Of a stretch of DNA of 64,000 bases, positions 1 to 7,639 are shown one piece after another (the first letter of the stretch is position 1; each line of letters opens with the position of its first letter). The notes under the pieces were generated by a model, which saw nothing but the letters and a program-made list of their open reading frames with translations, was not told the origin of the DNA and ran no database searches. A program made the position numbers and the translations under genes. The stretch is from assembly GCA_041920565.1 (NCBI GenBank), contig JBHGXS010000052.1, positions 49,482 through 113,481 on the forward strand. The letters run 5' to 3'. Source of the stretch: JAGHKQ01 sp041920565. GTDB taxonomy: Bacteria; Bacillota; Bacilli; Bacillales; Bacillaceae_G.

Positions 1-33
1 ATAACAAAAACAAAAAAATTGAGGAGGGGAAAA

Positions 34-120
34 GTGGGAAGCGTATATGAAAACCCATATTTCATCTTGCTGATTGTCCTGTTTATTTTGCTTATTATTG
101 TCGGGATTATTTGTTTATGA
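34..120 (+). CDS. YjcZ-like small hydrophobic sporulation protein
   Basis: A 28-residue open frame with a GTG start preceded by GAGGAGGGG. The protein is a short polar head followed by an unbroken hydrophobic stretch ending in FILLIIVGIICL. Short proteins of the YjcZ family in Bacillus end in a very similar FxLIVVLFILLIIVG tail, and several are made during sporulation. It would be a single-pass membrane peptide. A strong hairpin terminator follows immediately, which supports a real transcription unit ending here. Function is unknown. The start of its transcript is close to or outside the window edge. Family membership is by eye only. Confidence 0.65.
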   Translation: MGSVYENPYFILLIVLFILLIIVGIICL

Positions 121-125
121 AAAAG

Positions 126-155
126 AACGGTAAAGCACACGCTTTACCGTTTTTG
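126..155 (+). terminator. Rho-independent terminator after the YjcZ-like gene
   Basis: An 11-bp perfect stem (AACGGTAAAGC with GCTTTACCGTT), a 4-nt ACAC loop and a following T run. Confidence 0.85.
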
Positions 156-516
156 ATTGTTTACGTATACATGAATTCCATATATGAGGAAATCAATAAA
201 ATAGTCATGCATACGTTAATGGTTCGAAACACCCGAACCTCATGCCTGTCAGACATGTCCTTTTGTTTACAGAGCGCATGGGTCATAAAGTTAGCATAAA
301 ATAACACAATAAGAGCAAAAGGAAAATATATTGCACTCAACAGGAGATGCCTCCTTTTATGTAAAAATAAGCAAATATCCCTTTCATTGTATCATATGTT
401 ATCAGATTCGTGGTTTAAAAGTTGCAAGAATGATCATACAAGGTTGGAAAATACTTGGTAAGAAGGTAAAGATTAGAGTAAAATATAAGTAAAAGTAAAG
501 AGAGGAACAAAGGGAT
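156..516. other. Intergenic stretch without a convincing gene
   Basis: About 360 bases, AT-rich. It contains two small imperfect palindromes (around 222-241 and 242-258) and a short AGGAG/CTCCT hairpin near 341-355. The one open frame crossing it has no ribosome binding site and no recognisable product. The last 100 bases presumably carry the promoter of the next gene. Confidence 0.5.
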
Positions 517-861
517 ATGACCACTTATAGAAAACAAATCGAAACCATGCAATATCATTTATCCTTGTTATTACAAACAATTGATAAAGAAAAATTCCCT
601 TTTTATTATATTTTAGTAAAAAATCAAATTGAAAAAGAAGAAATTGAGAATTTTTTACAATTTTGTGAAAATATGAACAAGAATTACGAAATGCAAAAAG
701 CGGAAGGTCTACTCTGGTATGCTCCGCTTCTTACGGAATTCGAAAAAGCGCTTCCACAAAAGCTCGTTTTAAGAGAAACTGTCGAAGCTATGGAGAAACA
801 AAATTTATTCCGTCCGCTTATGTTAGAATTTTTAAAGCTTATGAAAAAAAGACGATATTAA
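517..861 (+). CDS. yhaI: YhaI family protein (DUF1878)
   Basis: A 114-residue soluble protein, charged and mostly helical by composition, with no signal peptide or membrane segment. Sequence and position next to hpr match the B. subtilis yhaI product (DUF1878), whose biochemical role is unknown. AGAGGA lies 11 bases before the ATG. It converges on hpr, and the two share one bidirectional terminator. In B. subtilis the same hpr-yhaI pairing occurs, so this is conserved synteny. No catalytic motif is visible, so no function is proposed. Confidence 0.85.
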   Translation: MTTYRKQIETMQYHLSLLLQTIDKEKFPFYYILVKNQIEKEEIENFLQFCENMNKNYEMQKAEGLLWYAPLLTEFEKALPQKLVLRETVEAMEKQNLFRPLMLEFLKLMKKRRY

Positions 862-876
862 TTCGTCTTATTTTTT
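844..876. terminator. Bidirectional terminator between yhaI and hpr
   Basis: Stem AAGACGA (849-855) with TCGTCTT (863-869), 7-nt loop, flanked by an A run on the left and a T run on the right, so it can act in both directions. It overlaps the ends of both genes. Confidence 0.8.
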
Positions 877-1425
877 TATAAGCTTTTTATCTTGTACGAT
901 AAAATTTTCTTCAATATTGTCTAAAGACTTTTCAAAAATGTCGATGAAGTCTTGGCCGTAAATATTGCGCAAAATAGCCATAAGTTCAATATTTTCCGGG
1001 AACTTACCGTAAAAATCACGAAGGGCCAGCGCGCCATTAAATACAGAATTGCTTTCAGGGTCGTATTCTTCCATGAGCTTCAGAAGAAGTTCTTCCCCTT
1101 TTTCTGTAATTTCGATGTACGTATTGCGTTTGTCATCTTCTTTTTTCGAAAATACAAGAAATCCCCTTTCCTCCAGTTTTTTGGAAAAGTTAAATGCTGT
1201 GGAAACGTGCATGACGCCAAACTTTGCGATTTCGGAAATGGACGCTCCTTTTAAATGATACGCAATCCATAAAATATGATGTTCATTAATGTTTAAATCA
1301 TAAGGTTTAATCCATTGCTGCCAATCTTTTTCTACGGACTTCCACAAGGCTTTTGATAATTGTGCAATGCGCTGACTAAAAATCATCGCTTCCTTAATTG
1401 TGTAACTCTTCTCCCCGTTTTTCAT
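868..1425 (-). CDS. hpr: HTH-type transcriptional regulator Hpr (ScoC), MarR family
   Basis: A 185-residue winged-helix protein. The MarR-type DNA-binding domain covers roughly residues 40-125: the recognition helix region reads SISEIAKFGVMHVSTAFNF, and the wing has the family motif DKRNTYIEITEKGEELL. Hpr/ScoC in B. subtilis (203 residues) represses extracellular protease genes, oligopeptide transport and sporulation genes as a transition-state regulator. This copy is slightly shorter at the C-terminus. GTAGGTG precedes the ATG on the minus strand. Convergent with yhaI and followed upstream by yhaH on the same strand, as in B. subtilis. Regulation of the local proteases is inferred from the family. 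Confidence 0.95.
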   Translation of the reverse strand: MKNGEKSYTIKEAMIFSQRIAQLSKALWKSVEKDWQQWIKPYDLNINEHHILWIAYHLKGASISEIAKFGVMHVSTAFNFSKKLEERGFLVFSKKEDDKRNTYIEITEKGEELLLKLMEEYDPESNSVFNGALALRDFYGKFPENIELMAILRNIYGQDFIDIFEKSLDNIEENFIVQDKKLIKK

Positions 1426-1584
1426 TGACTCACCTACTTTTTTATAAATCTATTTCGCTAGTATCTATTATGCCAGTAAAATAAAAAATTATAAAGTACT
1501 TTTGTTAGAATTATTAAAATTTTTTGTATAAGCTAGACAACAGGGAGTCCAGCTTATACAATAGTAAGATATATGCTTTTTATA

Positions 1585-1968
1585 TTATTGTCTATCGGCA
1601 GTTGTTTGATAATTTTTAGATGGCGCTGCTTCTTCAAGCAGCTCTAATGTTTTGGTTAATTCCTCCAGCTCTTGCTGGATTTTTTCTTTGTTTGGTTCGA
1701 TGCTTGTTTGCCATGAAGAAAATGCTTTTTGCATATCGCTTTTCAGTTCGGCAATTGCTTCTTTTCCTTCTGCTGCCGCATGGATCACTTGGTTTTTTAA
1801 CATCTTTCCATCTTTCTTTATTTCATTCAAGGAATGCTTCCATTCTTGTCCTTTTTCCTTCATTTTGCGCCGCAGCTCTTTGCTCGAAGGGGAAGTAAAC
1901 AGCGCTGCCGCTCCAGCAATTGCTCCTCCGCATAATAATCCGGCAATAAAAACCTTTGATTTGGCCAT
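1585..1968 (-). CDS. yhaH: YhaH, YtxH-domain membrane-anchored protein
   Basis: A 127-residue protein with one N-terminal glycine/alanine-rich membrane segment (FIAGLLCGGAIAGAAALF, residues 6-23), then the SPSSKELRRKMKEKG motif typical of YtxH domains and a long charged helical, probably coiled-coil, tail. The start is taken at ATG 1968, not the TTG three bases upstream, because AAGGAGG then sits 7 bases away. B. subtilis yhaH lies at the same place and its product is membrane-associated; some YtxH proteins are general-stress proteins. The role is unknown. About 160 bases separate its stop from the hpr start. Confidence 0.85.
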   Translation of the reverse strand: MAKSKVFIAGLLCGGAIAGAAALFTSPSSKELRRKMKEKGQEWKHSLNEIKKDGKMLKNQVIHAAAEGKEAIAELKSDMQKAFSSWQTSIEPNKEKIQQELEELTKTLELLEEAAPSKNYQTTADRQ

Positions 1969-2050
1969 CAAGAATCCTCCTTAATTGTCACCATGTACTC
2001 ATGAAACGTTCGCAACAGGCATATCCATAATGGAAAAGGGGAGTGTAGAA

Positions 2051-2242
2051 ATGAGAACAGCCGTCTTTTTGCTTCTCGTTTGCAGTATTTTCTTCTTCTT
2101 GCGTGCCGTTTATGAGCTCGTTTTATTAAAAAGAAAGCGAGCATATCCGCCTGCTGTTTTGCTTAAGCAGCGCGCTTTTGCATATGGATGTTTTGGCGGG
2201 GGATGCTTGCTCTCTGCAATAGTATTGAATTTTCTTGTATGA
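2051..2242 (+). CDS. Small two-helix membrane protein of unknown function
   Basis: A 63-residue protein with two predicted membrane segments (about residues 3-22 and 45-62) separated by a basic loop (KRKRAYPPAVLLKQR). The ATG at 2051 is preferred to upstream in-frame starts because GGGGAG lies 8 bases before it. The stop codon directly abuts the stop of hit on the opposite strand with no spacer. Not recognised as a named family; orthologues at this position are plausible in related Bacilli but were not checked. Confidence 0.6.
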   Translation: MRTAVFLLLVCSIFFFLRAVYELVLLKRKRAYPPAVLLKQRAFAYGCFGGGCLLSAIVLNFLV

Positions 2243-2674
2243 CTAAATATGCCTTGCGATAGACCCTGCAATTTCTTGTAAATCTGCCGGTGTGTAATCG
2301 CTTTGATGGGATTTCCATACTGCTCCAAAGCCGTCGTTTTCACCGTAGCGCGGAATTAGGTGCAAGTGAAAATGAAATACTGATTGACCAGCTTTTTCGC
2401 CGTTATTATTCAGCAAGTTAAACCCGATTGGGCTATACTGTGTCTTGATAGCGTTTGCGATTGTCGGAACAACGGAGAAGAGATTGGCCGCAATATCCGG
2501 TGTTAATTCAAAAACATCTTTTTTATGTACTTTCGGGATGATGAGCGTATGTCCTTTTGTCACTTGGCTAATGTCAAGAAAGGCTAATACATGCTCGTTT
2601 TCAAATACTTTTGCACACGGAATTTTCCCCTCGATAATTTTACAAAAAATGCAATCGTCTGCTAAATGGCTCAT
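2243..2674 (-). CDS. hit: HIT-family hydrolase Hit
   Basis: A 143-residue histidine-triad protein. The N-terminus carries CIFCKIIEGKIP, the HINT-branch signature, and the active-site triad HFHLHLIPR is at about residues 99-107. HINT enzymes hydrolyse purine nucleoside phosphoramidates and related substrates in the cytoplasm; the physiological substrate in Bacillus is not settled. Conserved neighbour of ecsAB, transcribed away from it. A conventional ATG start with a weakly matched GGATGG upstream. Converges on the small membrane protein with zero intergenic distance. Confidence 0.95.
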   Translation of the reverse strand: MSHLADDCIFCKIIEGKIPCAKVFENEHVLAFLDISQVTKGHTLIIPKVHKKDVFELTPDIAANLFSVVPTIANAIKTQYSPIGFNLLNNNGEKAGQSVFHFHLHLIPRYGENDGFGAVWKSHQSDYTPADLQEIAGSIARHI

Positions 2675-2754
2675 GTTTTTTCCATCCTTTCATGTGGTAT
2701 TAGCCGTATTTTACCATATTTAAACATAATAAAAAACCAATGGTCAGGCAAATA

Positions 2755-2787
2755 AAAAACAGGAAGCCGAAATTGCTTCCTGTTTTA
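2755..2787. terminator. Hairpin terminator upstream of hit, apparently serving the decayed stretch beyond it
   Basis: Stem ACAGGAAGC with GCTTCCTGT, A run on the left and T run on the right. It does not follow an intact gene on either strand; on the minus strand it follows the broken reading frame ending at 2820. Confidence 0.65.
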
Positions 2788-2819
2788 AAGAAGAGTGGGA
2801 TTGTTGAAAAAGCTGATGT

Positions 2820-2993
2820 TTATTCGATAATGTCTTTAGGAGACACCTCATTTGCCAGGATAATTTGCGTAATCCATTTTTCTACTCTGCTCGAGACACC
2901 CCATTTGCAGTTGTAGTTAAGCTGGCTTACTCCTGCATAACGATGACTTCGTTCAAGAAAATCATCCCCTTGTTCTGTCGCTGTCGAACCTTT
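2820..2993 (-). pseudogene. Remnant open frame of unknown origin, no start codon
   Basis: On the minus strand a 57-codon frame runs from just after an in-frame stop at 2994-2996 to the TAA at 2820-2822, ending KWITQIILANEVSPKDIIE. It has no start codon, but a terminator hairpin lies about 35 bases after its stop, as expected for the 3' end of a gene. I read it as the tail of a lost gene; the parent family is not recognised. It contains two copies of the repeat described separately. Confidence 0.35.
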
Positions 2994-3165
2994 TCATATG
3001 AGGTACTACGTTACGACGCCTTTAGGAGACACCCCATTTCGTAATTTGAGTTCCCATCTCTATTCGAGTTTATATGCTCTCCCAGAGACACCCCATTTCC
3101 GAAGTGAACAAAATCTTATATGCTCCATTTACATAGACAGTTGATCTTTGATTGACACCCCATTT
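2840..3165. repeat. Five dispersed copies of a 12-14 bp repeat, GAGACACCCCATTT
   Basis: Copies at 2840-2853 (one change, CTC for CCC), 2893-2906, 3026-3039, 3085-3098 and 3154-3165 (only GACACCCCATTT kept). Two of them are preceded by CTTTAG. Start-to-start distances are about 53, 133, 59 and 67 bases, so spacing is irregular. The sequence between copies is unique. The copies are in different phases with respect to the minus-strand frame, so this is not a protein repeat. The rest of 2820-3360 holds no gene. Confidence 0.8.
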
Positions 3166-3367
3166 TCATGACGAAGAATCACCACAATACGTGTTCATCA
3201 TTTCCATGGACTTTGCTTTTTTCAACATCTTCCCTCTTCAGTAAATAGAATGCCCTGTTTTCCTTTTTATATGTAAAATGAACAAGAAAATGTTTTTGTA
3301 GTATAGCAAACGAATTCGCTATGTAGCCGACTGGATTTTTGGTAAGATGAAGATATAACGTTTAAAA

Positions 3368-3473
3368 AAGGCTCTGCCCGTACATCTTAGTTTTTGATTA
3401 CGTGTTATCGTGTCAATCAGAACTTGCTGGAGGCTAGTAAGATTACAACAACCATCTTTTAAAACAGAGCCTT
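3368..3473. repeat. 106-bp element bounded by inverted repeats, in the ecsA leader
   Basis: AAGGCTCTG (3368-3376) and CAGAGCCTT (3465-3473) are perfect inverted repeats enclosing about 88 bases that contain a second internal palindrome (TGATT...AATCA around 3395-3419). It ends 17 bases before the ecsA start. It could be a small non-autonomous transposon (MITE), or a folded leader RNA of the ecs operon. Confidence 0.5.
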
Positions 3474-3490
3474 AAAGAAAGGATTGAGCT

Positions 3491-4234
3491 ATGGAACCAT
3501 TATTGCAAATTCAGCATTTAACGGGAGGTTATACAAAAAAGCCTGTGCTGCAAGATGTTTCGTTTTCCATTAATAAGGGAGAGTTAGTAGGGTTAATCGG
3601 TTTAAACGGAGCGGGAAAAAGCACCACTATTAAACACATTATCGGGTTGATGGAACCAAAACAAGGCACTATCACCATCAACGGAAAAACGTTCAGTCAA
3701 AATCCAACTTCCTATCGCTCGGCTTTTACATACATACCTGAAACACCTGTATTATATGAAGAACTTACATTGGAGGAGCATTTAAAATTAACGGCCATGG
3801 CATATGGAATCAGTGAAGAGGTATACGAAGCCCGGGTAGAACAGTTGATAAAAGAGTTTCGCATGAAAAACCGCTTGAAATGGTTTCCTTCCCATTTTTC
3901 CAAAGGAATGAAGCAAAAGGTGATGATCATGTGCGCCTTTTTAGTTCAGCCTTCTTTATATATTGTGGACGAACCGTTTCTTGGATTAGATCCGCTCGGC
4001 ATACAATCGCTGCTGCAGCTTATGCAGCAAATGAAGGAGCAAGGAGCCGGCATATTGATGAGTACGCACATTTTGGCCACGGCAGAGAGGTATTGTGATT
4101 CCTTTGTTATATTGCATAATGGTCAAGTGCGCGCAAAGGGAACGCTGCAGGAGCTCCAACAGCAATTTTCTATGCCGAACGCTGCATTGGATGATATCTA
4201 TATTGAGCTGACAAAGGAAGAAGACCATGTTTAG
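3491..4234 (+). CDS. ecsA: ABC transporter ATP-binding protein EcsA
   Basis: A 247-residue ABC ATPase: Walker A GLNGAGKST (about residues 37-45), a degenerate signature HFSKGMKQK, Walker B LYIVDEPFLGLD and the switch histidine in MSTHIL. It pairs with the membrane protein EcsB. In B. subtilis Ecs affects protein secretion, competence, sporulation and processing by site-2 protease RasP. AAAGGA precedes the ATG. The C-terminus overlaps ecsB by 8 bases, indicating translational coupling. Confidence 0.96.
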   Translation: MEPLLQIQHLTGGYTKKPVLQDVSFSINKGELVGLIGLNGAGKSTTIKHIIGLMEPKQGTITINGKTFSQNPTSYRSAFTYIPETPVLYEELTLEEHLKLTAMAYGISEEVYEARVEQLIKEFRMKNRLKWFPSHFSKGMKQKVMIMCAFLVQPSLYIVDEPFLGLDPLGIQSLLQLMQQMKEQGAGILMSTHILATAERYCDSFVILHNGQVRAKGTLQELQQQFSMPNAALDDIYIELTKEEDHV

Positions 4235-5429
4235 TGCAGAGGAATTATGGAAGCAGCGCTTTCGCTTCTTTTTAAAGGAAGTACGAAGGTATATCAAGTA
4301 TATTTTTAATGATCATTTAAAGTTCATTCTCATTTTTGCGATCGGCATAGGGGCATACTATTATCAACAATGGCTCGAAACATTATCATCTTCGTTTCCG
4401 GCGGCGCTTGTACTTGCTTTGCTGTTTGGAACCCTCCTGACTGCAGGATCTGTCCAAACGCTGCTTAAACAGGCTGATTTGGTATTTTTATTGCCGCTTG
4501 AAGAGAAAATGAAGCCATACTTTCAGCGCGCCTTTTTATTTAGCTATACTCTGCAGTTGTACGTATTGGCTATTGCAGGTGCTGCGGCGGCACCGCTATA
4601 TATGCAGCAATTAAAGAAATCGGCTCCCCTGTTGCTTATGTTTTTGCTCTTAGCTGCTTTAATAAAAGCATGGAACATGTTCATAGCATGGGAAATGTCT
4701 TTTCTTATAGACGAAAAAAAGCATCTGTACGATAAAATATTACGATTCGGCGTTAACTTCTTATTTTGCTATTTTCTTCTTGCTGATTTCGCAGCTATAT
4801 GGACGGGAAGTCTTGTGTTTATAATGGTGATCTATCTCATTTTGCTGCAGCAATCCGTTAAAACAAAATCGTTGAAATGGGAGCATTTAATTGAAGAAGA
4901 AGGCAAGAAAATGATGCTGTTTTATCGCGTTGCCAATATGTTTACTGATGTACCTGCTTTAAAAGCACGAGTGAAAAGAAGAAAATGGCTGGACCCTATA
5001 GCTTCATTATTTTCTAAAAGAAGCACTTACACTTATTTGTACATTCGTACTTTTTTGCGCTCCGGAGATTATTTAGGGGTGTACACTCGTTTAATAGTCA
5101 TTGGTGCTGTCCTTTCATATGCAGTGCCGTTCTTTTACGCAAGATTAGCAATTAGCGTCATCTTTCTTTATCTGATCGGATTTCAATTGGTAAGCTTATG
5201 GAAGCACCATCAATCTAAGCTGTGGGTAGAATTGTATCCCGTCTCTATCAAGAAAAGAATGCAATCCTTCCAGTCTCTTTTATTTTCCCTGCTGTTTATG
5301 GTAAGCATGATTTTTACAATCATAACAGGGATTGCAACCATTTCAATCATAACGGCTGCCATTGTATTCGGCATCAATGCAGCATTCACCTATTTGTTTT
5401 CTTACTTTTATGTTAAAACAAAGCTGTAA
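4227..5429 (+). CDS. ecsB: ABC transporter membrane subunit EcsB
   Basis: A 400-residue integral membrane protein with about 8-10 hydrophobic segments grouped at residues 30-190 and 280-400 around a basic cytoplasmic stretch (VKRRKWLDPIASLFSKRST). Matches EcsB in length and position. It forms the transporter with EcsA; the transported substrate is unknown. Start ATG lies inside the end of ecsA. Followed by a perfect-palindrome terminator, so ecsC is partly separated from ecsAB. Confidence 0.95.
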   Translation: MFSAEELWKQRFRFFLKEVRRYIKYIFNDHLKFILIFAIGIGAYYYQQWLETLSSSFPAALVLALLFGTLLTAGSVQTLLKQADLVFLLPLEEKMKPYFQRAFLFSYTLQLYVLAIAGAAAAPLYMQQLKKSAPLLLMFLLLAALIKAWNMFIAWEMSFLIDEKKHLYDKILRFGVNFLFCYFLLADFAAIWTGSLVFIMVIYLILLQQSVKTKSLKWEHLIEEEGKKMMLFYRVANMFTDVPALKARVKRRKWLDPIASLFSKRSTYTYLYIRTFLRSGDYLGVYTRLIVIGAVLSYAVPFFYARLAISVIFLYLIGFQLVSLWKHHQSKLWVELYPVSIKKRMQSFQSLLFSLLFMVSMIFTIITGIATISIITAAIVFGINAAFTYLFSYFYVKTKL

Positions 5430-5431
5430 TT

Positions 5432-5456
5432 CCTCTTGCTATAGCAAGAGGTTTTT
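5432..5456 (+). terminator. Terminator after ecsB
   Basis: A 20-base perfect palindrome, CCTCTTGCTATAGCAAGAGG, followed by TTTTT. Confidence 0.85.
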
Positions 5457-5510
5457 CCTACTTTGTTGTTTCCGCACATATGGTAGAACAAAAAAGAAAG
5501 GAACAAATTT

Positions 5511-6233
5511 ATGATTGCATATGAACGAAAAGTAAAAGCTGAATTAGCTGCATGGAAATATAAAATGGTTAAGCATTCATCTGTTGTCGGCCGTTTATCT
5601 AAAAAAGTACAAACAAAAGTGCAAAAATGGATTCCGGAAAAAGTACATCAAATATTAACAGAAACGATCAAGACAATGGTACAAACCATAATAGCCGGTT
5701 CTGATTTGGTCACCAAGACCCAAGATGTTTCCAGCCTTACGCTCCAGCAAAGGGATGAAAGAGTAAAAAAGAAAATGGATGATTATAAAAAAATTGCGGC
5801 GGCAGAAGGAGCGGGAACAGGTGCAGGAGGATTTTTGCTTGGTCTTGCAGATTTTCCGCTGTTATTAGGAATAAAAATTAAATTTTTATTTGATGCTGCA
5901 TCTATATACGGATTTGATACGAGCAAAAAAGAAGAAAGAGTGTTTTTGTTATACTTGTTTCAACTCGCTTTTTCCAGTGACGAACATCGAAAAAAGATAT
6001 TTTATATTATAAAGAATTGGGAAGAGAAGAAGGAAGAGGTACAGGAGCTGGACTGGAGAGCGTTTCAACAAGAATACCGTGATTACATTGATTTAGCAAA
6101 AATGCTGCAGCTCGTGCCGGTCATCGGAGCTGCTGTAGGAGCCTATGCTAATTATCAGCTATTGAACCGGCTTGGTGAAGTGGTCATGAACAGCTATCGA
6201 ATGCGCATTCTAGCTAAAACGGAGGAAGAGTAA
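5511..6233 (+). CDS. ecsC: EcsC family protein
   Basis: A 240-residue EcsC-domain protein. Visible features are the glycine-rich segment AEGAGTGAGGFLLGLADFPLLLGIK (given in two parts: AEGAGTGAGG then FLLGLADFP) at about residues 98-122, which is the family hallmark, and a second apolar stretch LVPVIGAAVGAYANY near residues 200-214. Function unknown; in B. subtilis ecsC is dispensable for the secretion phenotype of ecsA. AAGAAAGG lies about 10 bases before the ATG. Its stop lies inside the terminator stem shared with yhaA. Confidence 0.93.
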   Translation: MIAYERKVKAELAAWKYKMVKHSSVVGRLSKKVQTKVQKWIPEKVHQILTETIKTMVQTIIAGSDLVTKTQDVSSLTLQQRDERVKKKMDDYKKIAAAEGAGTGAGGFLLGLADFPLLLGIKIKFLFDAASIYGFDTSKKEERVFLLYLFQLAFSSDEHRKKIFYIIKNWEEKKEEVQELDWRAFQQEYRDYIDLAKMLQLVPVIGAAVGAYANYQLLNRLGEVVMNSYRMRILAKTEEE

Positions 6234-6251
6234 TCTTCCTCCGTTTTAGCT
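6212..6251. terminator. Bidirectional terminator shared by ecsC and yhaA
   Basis: A 17-bp perfect stem (6212-6228 with 6235-6251) containing AAAACGGAGGAAG and its complement, with a 6-nt loop. Both stop codons fall inside the hairpin. The stem ends in A and T runs that serve either direction. Confidence 0.85.
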
Positions 6252-7421
6252 GTTGAGGTATGTTAAAGCAGCATTTCCCAATGTGTTTGCGGCAATGAGC
6301 ATGGCACGCTCGTCAAAATCAAATCTTGCATGGTGATGCGGGTACGGGGTATTATTGTCCGGAGCTTTTGCTCCCGTTAAGAAAAAGGTTCCGGGCACAT
6401 GCTGCATATAATAGGCGAAATCTTCTCCAACCATTAAAGGTTCTGCTTTTTGTACTGTGGTGACACCAGGTGTGTGTTGAGCCAGACGAACCAACAATTC
6501 CGTTTCTTCTTTATGATTTGTAACGGGCGGGTATCCACGGAAATATGTAAACTCATACTCCACTCCGGCGGCAAGACAAGTTCCTTTGATGACGCGTTCC
6601 ATTTCTTTCTGCACAAAATTCCGTATATCTTCTTTAAAAGTGCGCACTGTCCCCACAAGCTTAGCTTGTTCTGCGATGACATTAAAGGCATTAAGAGCTT
6701 CAAATGAGCCAATGGAAAGAACGGCATTGTCCAAAGGATTCACACGCCGGCTTACGATTTGCTGCAAATTCAAAACAAGCTGAGCAGCTGCAACAATACT
6801 GTCCTTTGTTTCATGAGGCTGTGCTCCATGACCGCCCTTTCCTTTTACTGTAATTTCAAATCGGTCTGCTGCAGCCATGATGGATTCTGTATGGTAGAGG
6901 ATGGAACCAAGAGGTTCTGTAGCCCACAAGTGCGTTCCAAAAATAACATCCACTCCGTCTAAACAGCCTGCTTCAATCATTGTCTTTGCCCCTCCGGGAG
7001 CTAATTCTTCAGCATGTTGGTGAATAAGAATAACAGCGCCTTCTAAATTTTCTCGTAATTCGTGAAGCGCTTCTGCAAGAATGAGCAATGTTGCGGTGTG
7101 ACCGTCGTGGCCGCATGCATGCATCACTCCGTCCACCTTTGAACGATACGGCACATCTTTTTCGTCTTGGATGGGCAAAGCGTCAAAATCAGCGCGCAGG
7201 GCGACTGTTTTTCCCGGTTTTCTCCCATAAATCTTTGCGACTACTCCGTTTCCGCCCACATTTGTTTGCACCTCAATCCCTCGTTCTTGATAAAAAGAGG
7301 CAATATATTGAGCGGTTTTCCATTCTCGGAAGGATATCTCCGGATATTGATGTAAATAACGCCGAATCTCTACCATGCGCTCATATTTTTGTTCTAATAA
7401 CTTGTACAACCGATTTATCAT
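6246..7421 (-). CDS. yhaA: M20-family amidohydrolase YhaA
   Basis: A 391-residue M20D metallopeptidase-type hydrolase related to N-acyl amino acid and hippurate amidohydrolases. Metal-binding motif HACGHDGHTA at about residues 100-109, HAEELAPGGAK at about 135-145, GGHGAQPHE in the dimerisation domain, and a C-terminal HHHARFDFDE motif. It removes an acyl group from an N-acylated amino acid or related amide in the cytoplasm; the exact substrate cannot be read from sequence. GGAGCGG lies before the ATG. Conserved neighbour of ecs. Confidence 0.9.
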   Translation of the reverse strand: MINRLYKLLEQKYERMVEIRRYLHQYPEISFREWKTAQYIASFYQERGIEVQTNVGGNGVVAKIYGRKPGKTVALRADFDALPIQDEKDVPYRSKVDGVMHACGHDGHTATLLILAEALHELRENLEGAVILIHQHAEELAPGGAKTMIEAGCLDGVDVIFGTHLWATEPLGSILYHTESIMAAADRFEITVKGKGGHGAQPHETKDSIVAAAQLVLNLQQIVSRRVNPLDNAVLSIGSFEALNAFNVIAEQAKLVGTVRTFKEDIRNFVQKEMERVIKGTCLAAGVEYEFTYFRGYPPVTNHKEETELLVRLAQHTPGVTTVQKAEPLMVGEDFAYYMQHVPGTFFLTGAKAPDNNTPYPHHHARFDFDERAMLIAANTLGNAALTYLNS

Positions 7422-7639
7422 GTTTCTCCGCTCCTTTTTGTCTATTTCCGTGGAAATATGTCAGAAGTTTCCTAATGGGGAAGAGGACAGCTTCTGCTTT
7501 TCTCGGAAGGAATAAGTTTCCTTTATTATAACAAGCTTAGCTTTCGATGGAACAAAAAATAGTCCGGATTGGTACATAAAGGAAACTAATATTCGAATAC
7601 TAACAAATAACCATAATTTGTTAAAGGGGATCGTCTTTC

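Noticed and set aside
222..241. GGTTCGAAACACCCGAACC-like palindrome as a tRNA T-arm
   Set aside because: No acceptor stem, anticodon arm or D-arm can be built around it.
111..299. 62-codon plus-strand frame
   Set aside because: No ribosome site, runs through the terminator hairpin, and the product is not protein-like.
2840..3165. GAGACACCCCATTT copies as a degraded CRISPR array
   Set aside because: Repeat too short, spacing irregular (53-133), no conserved full-length repeat and no cas genes.
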